Below, piece after piece: positions 29,946-40,091 of a DNA stretch of 64,000 nucleotides (its first letter is position 1; each line of letters starts with the position of its first letter). The notes below the pieces were generated by a model. The model was not told the origin of the DNA and searched no databases. It saw nothing but the letters and a program-made list of their open reading frames with translations. The DNA comes from Spironucleus salmonicida (taxonomy: Eukaryota; Fornicata; Diplomonadida; Hexamitidae): positions 798,001 through 862,000 of the forward strand of contig CM035319.1 of the NCBI GenBank assembly GCA_000497125.2. The letters run 5' to 3'. The position numbers and the translations under genes were made by a program.

Positions 29946-30039
29946 ATGTTGCCTTTCACTTACTGCCTGGCTCCGGACCAGCGGCCTGCGTGCTGCCTCT
30001 ACTCTACTCCACTCCACTCCACTCGACCCTGGCCCTCGG

Positions 30040-30331
30040 CACGGGCGTCATCGTCAAGGGCTGCAACGTCGAGAATGCGGTCTCCCCCAACGGCGCCTGC
30101 GCCGAGAAGACGGCGATCGGCACCGCGGTCGCCCAGGGGCACCGCAACATCGTGGCGGTGGCGATCGTGACGAGGGACTCCGGGCTGCCCTGCGGCTCGT
30201 GCAGGCAGGTGCTGAACGAGTTCGGCGCGGACATGTGGTGCATCATGCTGAACGGCGCGGGCGAGGTCACGATGGAGATGCCGCTCACGCAGGTGCTCCC
30301 CCACGCCTTCGGCCCCAAGAACCTGCTCTGA
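30040..30331 (+). pseudogene. Cytidine deaminase, 5'-truncated (copy 3)
   Basis: Keeps CAEKTA, PCGSC and the stop; begins inside the gene after a TCTAC/TCCAC pentamer tract (29997-30026). The frame is open back to a GTG at 29942 but has no ATG. Reads AVSPNG instead of AAYPNG in the substrate region, a mark of this copy group. Confidence 0.8.
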
Positions 30332-30379
30332 GCTGCTTCGTCACTGGATCTGGGCGCGCGGGACCCGGACTGGAGCCAG

Positions 30380-30452
30380 GCCGGTGTAGCTCAGTCGGTA
30401 GAGCACAGGACTCTTAATCCTGTGGTCGCGGGTTCGAGCCCCGTCACCGGTA
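30380..30452 (+). tRNA. tRNA-Lys(CTT), copy 3
   Basis: Identical in sequence and setting to the gene at 21187-21259. Confidence 0.95.
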
Positions 30453-30527
30453 ATTTTGTCGCGGCGCACCCCACACGAGACACGCGCGGCAAACTGCAGT
30501 CTGGGGTAAACTGCAGTCTGGGCAAAT

Positions 30528-30610
30528 TGCATTCTGTGGGGCTCGAACCCACGCGGGATAAGTCCCATAACGGCCTTAACGTTACGCCTTAACCACTCGG
30601 CCAAAAATGC
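30528..30610 (-). tRNA. tRNA-Leu(AAG), copy 3
   Basis: Identical to 21335-21417. Its 5' end abuts the Got1-like gene. Confidence 0.93.
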
Positions 30611-30652
30611 ATGCCCTTCCGGGAGGACGCAGGCGCGCGCCGCCGGCCCACA

Positions 30653-31015
30653 ATGGAGGCCTCGCTCGCCGCCGCCCTGCTCGCCCAGGACCGCCGCCTC
30701 GCCTGCCTCGTCTTCGCGGTGTCGCTCGCGCTCGCCCTCCTGGGGCTGCTCACGCTCGACTTCGCGCTGGTCTCGCTGGCCGGCCTCGTGCTCCAGGTCG
30801 GCGTCGTCTTCTTCGTCGGCCTCGGCAACTTCCAGGCGTTTCTGCAGAGCCCGGAGCAGAAGCTCGCGTTCGCACTCATGATGCTGGGCGTCCTGGCCGC
30901 GCTGAACCACTACGTCGTGGTGGGCAGCATCCTGGAGTGGGGCGCATTCCTCTACCTTTTCAGCCCCTTCAGGTCCCTCTTCAAGGCGGTGTTCCGGCTG
31001 GTGGCCGCGGGCTGA
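30653..31015 (+). CDS. GOT1: Got1-like vesicle-traffic membrane protein, 120 aa (copy c)
   Basis: Small protein with four membrane segments in two hairpins, as in Got1/Sft2-type proteins of ER-Golgi transport. Family-like landmarks: a D-x-A-L-x-S-L-x-G-x-L core (FALVSLAGLVLQVGVVF), GLGNFQAFL between hairpins, and VGSILEWGAFLYLFSPF matching the I-G-x-x-x-E-x-x-G-F-x-x-L-F pattern. The tail is basic (RSLFKAVFRLV). Start chosen at the ATG after GGCCCACA; an in-frame ATG at 30611 would overlap the tRNA promoter side. The assignment rests on pattern, not alignment. Confidence 0.65.
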   Translation: MEASLAAALLAQDRRLACLVFAVSLALALLGLLTLDFALVSLAGLVLQVGVVFFVGLGNFQAFLQSPEQKLAFALMMLGVLAALNHYVVVGSILEWGAFLYLFSPFRSLFKAVFRLVAAG

Positions 31016-31301
31016 CCGCAGTAGTGAGAGGAACCGCGCTCACTCGCAGGCATGTGCTCCCGCCGAGGGCTAGCGGCGCAGGCAGTGCGAGGGGGCTGGG
31101 GACCGTGCCAGCAGCTTGCTACCATTACTACCGCGGAGCAGGGACCCATCCAAGCGGTTCGCCCAGACACACGCTGGCTAGGGGTCCCGGAGTGGGGTGC
31201 GCGGCAGCTAGGACGATCGCCGAGGGAGGCGTGGCACCGCCTACTGTGACGACGGCAGGCAGCGGGTAAGGCACGACCTCAGCACCGAAAGATAAAAACT
31301 C

Positions 31302-31751
31302 TCACTATACGATAATGTTGTACCCGTTCTTGCGCACGCGCCTGAAGCCCCTGCAGTAGTAAACCCCGCCCAGGACTACCGCCAGGACGCTCAAGCTGGC
31401 AAGGACGAGCCATATTATGATGAACACTGGCGATGTAAGGTCGTGCTTGCTTTCCGCGGAGACGGGAATCAGCAAGTTGCCGTAAAACCCGCTGGGCTGA
31501 TTCACCTCGACATATATGTCATTCCCGGAACTCAGGAACGCAAAGCACGTCGGATCCTGGCAAATGAGGATAGTTGAGATTTTATTGCTTAGAGGAACAA
31601 GCTAATCCAAGAAAACATCAGCCTGTAAAGGGATACTGATAGTAAATGCTTCGTTTTATACATAATTACAATTTTTCACATCTATTTCAATGAAAATAGA
31701 GAGTGAGGAAACGGAGGTTGTTCCTGTCAAGCAAGCAAGTAATGGCAGCAT
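31302..31751 (-). CDS. Type I membrane protein with YxxPhi tail motif, 149 aa (copy 1)
   Basis: Signal peptide (MLPLLACLTGTTSVSS), an ectodomain of about 95 residues with four Cys (KNCNYVQNEAF, ICQDPTCFAFLSSGND), a membrane segment (VFIIIWLVLASLSVLAVVL), then a short tail RGFRRVRKNGYNIIVQ. The tail holds YNII, a YxxPhi clathrin-adaptor motif. TAG before TGA is read as Gln. Suggests a small cargo receptor or surface protein; family unknown. Converges with the Got1-like gene across 286 bp. Confidence 0.75.
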
Positions 31752-32029
31752 TCTGTGAGTTTCTAGTAATTATATATATCAATATTTTATATAAAATAAT
31801 ATAACCGATTGATACAGTTTCAATGCATTATCGCAATAAATAACCTAATAAGAATAATAATATAGACTATATATAAATTTCTTAAATTAGAATAGGAATG
31901 TATATCACTCTTAGGAAGTTTTATATTGTTGTACAGTTTTACTTGAGCAACAAATAGGAGCTGTTGATCCTCATTTGATGTATTCTGCAGTTTATCCTAA
32001 AAGCAGGCTCATCTTGCACCATTGGCTTA

Positions 32030-34862
32030 TCACTTCCCTTCGAAATCTTTTAGTTTTCGCTGAAGCTTATTTACCGTCTCCAGCAGCTTTTGCCGCGCCT
32101 AAATCCCAAATTCTTATCCGGTGTAGGTCAGGCATATATCATAATCCATTGCAAACCTCATAGCCTCATTCTCTGGAAAATCAGAACAGAAAAATCGATA
32201 GATATATGCAAAAAATCGCATTCCAGATTCTATGCGAATTTAGGTATTGTCTGACATTAAAAATGTGGTGAAGTCATCTTTAAGCTGGTTGGCGAGGTTG
32301 GCAATTTTATTTTATTTTATAATCTTCTTGCTGAAGAAAACATACCTTATTACTGTCAAAACATTAACATCCTCAAAAATAACGTCTGTATTGGCTATAA
32401 TCTCTTGTATTTTAGTGATATCGATTTAGCTTTAGTTTTAGCCTTAGGCCTTAATTTTCTTAAGTTGCATTTCATAGTTCTTCATTTGCTCGGCATAAAT
32501 CGAATTTTATGTCATTGCTGTGAGCAGTTTCGAATTCAGCTCATCCTTCTTCGCATTTATTTGAGATTAGAGAATCATATTTTGCGATGATAGATTGTTT
32601 ATTTGCTAGTTCAACTAAGCAATCTCCATATCCTTCACGCTCATTTCGCGATGTTGAGACGTCAGCATCTGAGAACTTTGCATGGACTCATTGAGCTCTA
32701 ATTTAGTCGAGTGGAGCTCTCGTTTTAGGGTGTCATTTTCACTTATTAAGGTGATCTTAGCGGCTAAGTCGGCCTTAAGTTTATCAACATTGTCATTCAA
32801 AACAACAATTTATGCCTCCTGTGCCGATTTTATGTCCTGGATTTCTTTGCTTTTCGACGCATCTTACGCTTCCATTGACAGTTTTGCGTCTGAAATCTCT
32901 TATTACAGCTAATTTATCAATAGGATATGCTAATTTTGCTAGTGTGCCAGTTAATTCTCCAATGAGTAAATTTCCTCCTAAAATGTATCATTTTACGTTT
33001 ATAGTTATTAAACTTGATCTTTTAATATACTATTAGCGTTTTCCTGGTTTTACAGATTCTGGTTAAGTAAATCTAGTTCACTGTTCTTGGAGCTTAGTAT
33101 ATCTTCAATTGCAGAATCCTTGCTTTCTTGCACAGACGCTATTATCTTTTCGCTTTCTTGCTGCTGGGTGGCCATCAAGTTGCGTAGCGTTTTCTCCTAC
33201 TCTTAGAAAGAGATTTCCCGCTCCGCGATGGCGGTTTTCGCAGTGGTGATTTCTTTCTGCAGCTCATTGAGAAGGTTCGTATGCTGCTGCTACATGTTAT
33301 GGACCACCAACTCGTGCGAATCTATTAAATTATCTCGATCTAAATGATAATTTTCATCTAATTATGCGATATGTTTTTCAAAATCGTTTCTCGCGTTCTG
33401 GTATTTTTGAATATACTAGGTACCTTAGTCTTCATTCTACTTAATTAAATCTTATATATAGTCTTTTAGTTATATGGTTTGATTCTTAAAATTTGTACTT
33501 TGTGTGATACTGGTTTCATACTCCTATTCACGCTTAATAAGATCTTGCTAGCACGTTTTTAGCTAATTTTCCAATAAGGTTATACTATTTTACAAGTCAT
33601 GCACCACTGAATTTTTGCATTCTTGATCTTCTTTAGCCGCCTGCATATTAGTTGCATGTTCTGCTTTTAAGGCAGCAATCCCTGCCTCAAATTCAATCTT
33701 CTATGTTTTAATGTGGCCAGTAAGCTGATCTGCCTATTCTGAATGTTATAACAGACGCTACTCGTTTATTTTAGCGTGCTCTTATCGCATTGCGTCAAAG
33801 TTTAACTACATCTACGTTAAGAATTGTTAGGTTTCCTCCTGAATTTAGAGCACTTTCTATTAGCCAGCCTATACTAATTTGTGACAACTTTTTTCTATCT
33901 ATTTTATTTCGTCGACCAACTAGCAGTTCTCGATCATCAAGCCTTCTTTTTCCTTAATCGCATTGTCATACTTGAGGGCAAGATTTTACAAATTCTCGTG
34001 CTAAAATTGGCTCTCCTGCTCTGCAGCCTATAGTTTGTGGAGAACGGCTGCCTTACTTTCTAACAAATTCTGCTGCTCTAGCTTCACAATTTCCAGCAAT
34101 TCGCTGACTCTGGCAGTTTCTGCACCTTAATGGTCTAAAAGGCCTTATACGGATTTTATTCTCGAATCTAACTCTATGGTGGACTGCAAGTAGTTCTGCT
34201 TCTCTAGATCGGACTGCTCCTAAAGTTATGCGATTTTACAAAGCAGATTTTCTAGTTTTTCTTTGTGCGCCTTTTGCTGGAACTGTAGTTTATCGTCAGC
34301 AAACTTCAGCTCATTCTCCGAGTTCAGTATTGAGTTTTCCTACATTTTTTGCATCTGCGCTATTTCTTGCTACTGAAACTTCTGAAGGCTCTACTTCTCG
34401 GCTTCCAAATCTGCACTTAAACTTTGAATTTCGTCTTCGTGCTGTTTGACCTTAGTATCCATGGCAGCTTGCGATTCCTAGAGCTCTTGTTAGCATACGA
34501 TTTTTAACTTGCTCTAGATTTATCTTTCGATTTCCAGTTGCTCCTAATACTCCAATTCCATTTGTTTTGTCCTTTACGCGAACTACTCTTAAAACACACT
34601 TTATTTCTTGATTTACTGGTCGGCATCGACAGCTTTCGCATCTAGCTCGCTCTTCAATGCCTAGATTTCGCTGTTCAGCCGACTGACGACACTCTAAACC
34701 TCGCTCTGTTTTTCAATCTCAGCCGCCTTGAGCTAGGACCTGCTCTATTTCATATGCAGCTTATTATTGTACTTCTCCGCTTTCAATTCCTTGGACATCT
34801 ATGACAGTTCTTCTAACTGGCTTTTGACTTCGTTTTGCAGCTGCTTTTAGCAGTATTTTTGC
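32030..34862 (-). CDS. Long coiled-coil protein, 5' end cut by satellite (copy 1)
   Basis: More than 920 codons open with over 80 TAA/TAG as Gln, ending at TGA 32030. Almost entirely heptad-patterned and rich in Gln, Glu, Lys and Leu (EKTLRNLMATQQQESEKI; NQLAHQQNQHILLINQLQ). The C-terminal 90 residues are less coiled and may form a globular end. Going upstream, a TGA occurs within the first satellite unit, so the frame does not cross the array. The first in-frame ATG is at 34798; the original start is probably lost. Likely a cytoskeletal or tethering rod (inference). Confidence 0.8.
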
Positions 34863-35990
34863 TCACGCAAGCTGGGTAAGGTTCACGCAAGCTGGTCGGC
34901 TCACGCAAGCTGGTCGGCTCACGCAAACTGGGTAAGGCTCACGCAAGCTGGGTAGGTCACGCAAGCTGGTCGGCTCACGCAAGCTGGGTAAGGTTCACGC
35001 AAGCTGGTCGGCTCACGCAAGCTGGGTAAGGCTCACGCAAGCTGGGTAAGGTTCACGCAAGCTGGTCGGCTCACGCAAGCTGGGTAAGGTTCACGCAAGC
35101 TGGTCGGCTCAGCAAGCTGGGTAAGGCCGCAGCTGGGTAAGGGGGGGCAGGGGGTGGTCACGCAAGCTGGTGGTCACGCAAGCTGGGGGCAGTGGTCGGC
35201 TCACGCAAGCTGGGTAAGGTCACGCAAGCTGGGTGGTCACGCAAGCTGGTCGGCTCACGCAAGCTGGGTAAGGTTCACGCAAGCTGGTCGGCTCACGCAA
35301 GCTGGGTAAGGCAGCGGTCGGCTCACGCAAGCTGGGTAAGGTTCACGCAAGCTGGTCGGCTCACGCAAGCTGGGTAAGGCTCACGCAAGCTGGGTAAGGT
35401 TCACGCAAGCTGGTCGGCTCAGCAGCTGGGTAAGGCTCACGCAAGCTGGGTAAGGTTCACGCAAGCTGGTCGGCTCACGCAAGCTGGGTAAGGTCAGCAA
35501 GCTGGTCGGCTCACGCAAGCTGGGTAAGGGGGGGGCTCAGCAGCTGGGTAAGGTCACGCAAGCTGGTCGGCTCACGCAAGCTGGGTAAGGCTCACGCAAG
35601 CTGGGTAAGGTTCACGCAAGCTGGTCGGCTCACGCAAGCTGGGTAAGGTTCACGCAAGCTGGTCGGCTCACGCAAGCTGGGTAGGCTCACGCAAGCTGGG
35701 TAAGGTTCACGCAAGCTGGTCGGCTCACGCAAGCTGGGTAAGGTCACGCAAGCTGGTCGCTCACGCAAGCTGGGTAAGGTTCACGCAAGCTGGTCGGCTC
35801 ACGCAGCTGGGTAAGGTTCACGCAAGCTGGTCGGCTCACGCAAGCTGGGTAGGTTATGGTCCTCACGCAAGCTGGGTAAGGTTCACGCAAGCTGGGTCGG
35901 CTCACGCAAGCTGGGTAAGGCTTCACGCAAGCTGGGTCAAGGCTCACGCAAGCTGGGTAAGGCTCACGCAAGCTGGGTAAGGTTCACGCA
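34863..35990. repeat. 18/20-bp satellite, short array (1.1 kb)
   Basis: Alternating units around CTCACGCAAGCTGG ending either in GTAAGG (20 bp) or TCGG (18 bp). 35101-35200 and 35520-35550 are irregular with G runs and partial units, unlike the clean large array; this may be local decay or poor consensus. Joins the coiled-coil gene copy at 35991. Confidence 0.95.
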
Positions 35991-36709
35991 ATTTGGACCG
36001 GCGAGTAAAAACCCTAGAAACGACCCAGCAGAGCACATAATATCACCAAATACCCCTCCTTCCATAACCACAACTTCCGCACCAACTTTCTACGCGATCA
36101 GACTCGTTCACAACGTCGCTAACGCTAACGCCGTCCCCGGACGTGCTGAAGCGGTTCTACCAGAGCGTTGGGCAGCAGGTCTACCGGGCAGCCACGACGG
36201 CGGCGATCGCACCGCAGGAGCTCTACGCGCATTTCGCGAGCATTTCACAGCAAGTTTACGACTTCGCAAACGACATTCCCAGGATCGCTTCAAAGCTCAA
36301 CTTGAGCCTCCATTCCGCCAATTTGCAGTCCGCGTACGATCAAGTTTACGGTCAAATCCAGGCCGAAATTCTGTATTTTGTGGCGCAAACTTTCGATTTT
36401 CCGCTCCTTTTTACTCAAATTTCCGTTCCTTTTGCGCTGGAAGGGGCGTGGAAGGACGTGTTCCACTGCCAGCCGAAAGTGGGCGAGACGTACTCGCTGA
36501 GCGTCATTTTCGGTGCCGTAGCGCTGATTTTCGCGCTAAAATACAGGGCCCAGCCGCTCTAGTTTTCGGAGTGCAGCGGCACGCTGGGCGAGTTTCAGAG
36601 GAAGTTTGGGATCAAAAGCGACAAGGACCGCGGTAGCATGTGCCAGATCGTGCTGCCTCAGTGGACTGGCGGGATTCAAATTCCAGCTTATGTGAAGCTT
36701 GTGAAATGA
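35991..36709 (+). pseudogene. Coiled-coil/organelle protein, 5'-truncated copy
   Basis: Identical to the gene at 27676-28647 from codon 85 on; the first 84 codons, with the presumed targeting peptide, are replaced by satellite DNA. Confidence 0.85.
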
Positions 36710-36948
36710 GATTATTAATATATAATAATAGTAAAATTAAATTTTTTTACAGTAATAATTTGGATATAAAATATGATATTTTATATATAATAATAATTTT
36801 ATGTAAAATTTTAAAGTGATTTATATAATACTGTAAATTGTATAATATTTGTCATTTTATCATGTATTTACTAGATTGTATAGTTATTATTATAAGTTAT
36901 ATAATATTTGTAAATAAATTACATTACCACTTCACTACTAGATAAAAT

Positions 36949-38007
36949 ATGGCTCAGCCGCAATTCCCAGAACTTTTTTAGGATTAAACCGTCACTATCC
37001 CATCTTCTGACCTTGGTCCAGAACTTACCTTCTAAACTGAAAGGTCTGTCGGTAGTGGATCATTTGGTGTAGTCTTCCGTGCTCGCTCTCAAGATGGGCA
37101 GCACTTAGCAATCAAAAAAGTATTCCAAGACCGCAGGTATCGCAACCGTGAGCTATAGGTAATATAGCAGCTGCATCCTCATGAATTTATAGTTAAAACG
37201 GTAAATTACTATTTCTCTACAGCGAACTCCCAGTAAAACGGATATTATCTGAATCTTATTATGTAGTACTATCCAGAAAACGCGTATCAGGTTTACCGTG
37301 GCTTTGCTAGGAACGGTAAGAAGCTTCCGCTTTCCGACATTAAGCTATACACCTATCAGTTCCTTCGGGGCCTCGCCTGGATGCACTGTTTCTAGGTCAC
37401 AAACCGCGATCTTAAACCATAGAACACTTTAATTGATAGGTAGTCAGGAAGAGCTGTTCTTTGCGACCTTGGTTCTGCGAAGTAGCTCAACCCACAGGAA
37501 CCCAACATCGCTTATATTTGTTCTCGCTACTATCGCGCGCCAGAGTTAGTCTTTGGATCCCGCTTCTACAGTTGTGTTATCGATGTCTGGAGTTTTGCGT
37601 GCGTGGTTGCAGAGATGATGATAGGGAGACCTCTTTTCCCTGGTCAATCCCCAATCGACCAGCTGGTTGAGATAATCAAGGTTCTTGGCCCTCCATCTTT
37701 AGTTGATCTGAAGAATATGAATCCATAACTGCGGGAGTATAATTTTCCAACCATCTAGACTACGCCTCTGGAGTAGGTGCTGGGCACCAACGATCCAGTC
37801 ATCCTGGATTTCTTCAAGAACTGTCTCAGATACTCCCCAGGTCTTAGGTTTACCTGCTTCTAAGCCCTATAGCACGAGTTCTTCGATGAGGTAAGGGCGA
37901 AGAGCACTGACGACAGGCTCTTCCAGTTCAACCAGACGGAGGTGGACCAGGCCCTCACCCAGGTGGGCGTGGCGGGCGTGAACAAGCTCAAGAACGGGAG
38001 GGTGTGA
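36949..38007 (+). CDS. GSK3: GSK3-like kinase (copy 2)
   Basis: Same protein as 28887-29945 including NRD and DLG motifs. Confidence 0.9.
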
Positions 38008-38101
38008 ATGTTGCCTTTCACTTACTGCCTGGCTCCGGACCAGCGGCCTGCGTGCTGCCTCTACTCTACTCCACTCCACTCCACTCGACCCTGGCCCTCG
38101 G

Positions 38102-38393
38102 CACGGGCGTCATCGTCAAGGGCTGCAACGTCGAGAATGCGGTCTCCCCCAACGGCGCCTGCGCCGAGAAGACGGCGATCGGCACCGCGGTCGCCCAGGG
38201 GCACCGCAACATCGTGGCGGTGGCGATCGTGACGAGGGACTCCGGGCTGCCCTGCGGCTCGTGCAGGCAGGTGCTGAACGAGTTCGGCGCGGACATGTGG
38301 TGCATCATGCTGAACGGCGCGGGCGAGGTCACGATGGAGATGCCGCTCACGCAGGTGCTCCCCCACGCCTTCGGCCCCAAGAACCTGCTCTGA
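38102..38393 (+). pseudogene. Cytidine deaminase, 5'-truncated (copy 4)
   Basis: Same as 30040-30331. Confidence 0.8.
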
Positions 38394-38441
38394 GCTGCTT
38401 CGTCACTGGATCTGGGCGCGCGGGACCCGGACTGGAGCCAG

Positions 38442-38514
38442 GCCGGTGTAGCTCAGTCGGTAGAGCACAGGACTCTTAATCCTGTGGTCGCGGGTTCGAG
38501 CCCCGTCACCGGTA
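38442..38514 (+). tRNA. tRNA-Lys(CTT), copy 4
   Basis: Same as the other tRNA-Lys copies. Confidence 0.95.
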
Positions 38515-38589
38515 ATTTTGTCGCGGCGCACCCCACACGAGACACGCGCGGCAAACTGCAGTCTGGGGTAAACTGCAGTCTGGGCAAAT

Positions 38590-38672
38590 TGCATTCTGTG
38601 GGGCTCGAACCCACGCGGGATAAGTCCCATAACGGCCTTAACGTTACGCCTTAACCACTCGGCCAAAAATGC
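38590..38672 (-). tRNA. tRNA-Leu(AAG), copy 4
   Basis: Same as the other tRNA-Leu copies. Confidence 0.93.
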
Positions 38673-38714
38673 ATGCCCTTCCGGGAGGACGCAGGCGCGC
38701 GCCGCCGGCCCACA

Positions 38715-39077
38715 ATGGAGGCCTCGCTCGCCGCCGCCCTGCTCGCCCAGGACCGCCGCCTCGCCTGCCTCGTCTTCGCGGTGTCGCTCGCGCTCGCCCT
38801 CCTGGGGCTGCTCACGCTCGACTTCGCGCTGGTCTCGCTGGCCGGCCTCGTGCTCCAGGTCGGCGTCGTCTTCTTCGTCGGCCTCGGCAACTTCCAGGCG
38901 TTTCTGCAGAGCCCGGAGCAGAAGCTCGCGTTCGCACTCATGATGCTGGGCGTCCTGGCCGCGCTGAACCACTACGTCGTGGTGGGCAGCATCCTGGAGT
39001 GGGGCGCATTCCTCTACCTTTTCAGCCCCTTCAGGTCCCTCTTCAAGGCGGTGTTCCGGCTGGTGGCCGCGGGCTGA
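38715..39077 (+). CDS. GOT1: Got1-like membrane protein (copy d)
   Basis: Same as 30653-31015. Confidence 0.65.
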   Translation: MEASLAAALLAQDRRLACLVFAVSLALALLGLLTLDFALVSLAGLVLQVGVVFFVGLGNFQAFLQSPEQKLAFALMMLGVLAALNHYVVVGSILEWGAFLYLFSPFRSLFKAVFRLVAAG

Positions 39078-39363
39078 CCGCAGTAGTGAGAGGAACCGCG
39101 CTCACTCGCAGGCATGTGCTCCCGCCGAGGGCTAGCGGCGCAGGCAGTGCGAGGGGGCTGGGGACCGTGCCAGCAGCTTGCTACCATTACTACCGCGGAG
39201 CAGGGACCCATCCAAGCGGTTCGCCCAGACACACGCTGGCTAGGGGTCCCGGAGTGGGGTGCGCGGCAGCTAGGACGATCGCCGAGGGAGGCGTGGCACC
39301 GCCTACTGTGACGACGGCAGGCAGCGGGTAAGGCACGACCTCAGCACCGAAAGATAAAAACTC

Positions 39364-39813
39364 TCACTATACGATAATGTTGTACCCGTTCTTGCGCACG
39401 CGCCTGAAGCCCCTGCAGTAGTAAACCCCGCCCAGGACTACCGCCAGGACGCTCAAGCTGGCAAGGACGAGCCATATTATGATGAACACTGGCGATGTAA
39501 GGTCGTGCTTGCTTTCCGCGGAGACGGGAATCAGCAAGTTGCCGTAAAACCCGCTGGGCTGATTCACCTCGACATATATGTCATTCCCGGAACTCAGGAA
39601 CGCAAAGCACGTCGGATCCTGGCAAATGAGGATAGTTGAGATTTTATTGCTTAGAGGAACAAGCTAATCCAAGAAAACATCAGCCTGTAAAGGGATACTG
39701 ATAGTAAATGCTTCGTTTTATACATAATTACAATTTTTCACATCTATTTCAATGAAAATAGAGAGTGAGGAAACGGAGGTTGTTCCTGTCAAGCAAGCAA
39801 GTAATGGCAGCAT
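39364..39813 (-). CDS. Type I membrane protein with YxxPhi tail (copy 2)
   Basis: Same as 31302-31751. Confidence 0.75.
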
Positions 39814-40091
39814 TCTGTGAGTTTCTAGTAATTATATATATCAATATTTTATATAAAATAATATAACCGATTGATACAGTTTCAATGCATTATCGCAATA
39901 AATAACCTAATAAGAATAATAATATAGACTATATATAAATTTCTTAAATTAGAATAGGAATGTATATCACTCTTAGGAAGTTTTATATTGTTGTACAGTT
40001 TTACTTGAGCAACAAATAGGAGCTGTTGATCCTCATTTGATGTATTCTGCAGTTTATCCTAAAAGCAGGCTCATCTTGCACCATTGGCTTA

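Larger units (their letters stand above)
27929..34862. repeat. Segmental duplication, unit 1 (unique part)
   Basis: Repeated at 35991-42924 with a constant offset of 8,062 bp and no difference that I noticed. The unit continues into the satellite array at 34863-35990. The start cuts the coiled-coil gene at its codon 85. Confidence 0.95.

Noticed and set aside
30607-31269. 220-codon plus-strand frame overlapping the Got1-like gene
   Set aside because: A shadow frame of Arg/Pro/Ala/Gly typical of GC-rich DNA; the Got1-like frame shows four membrane segments and family-like spacing.
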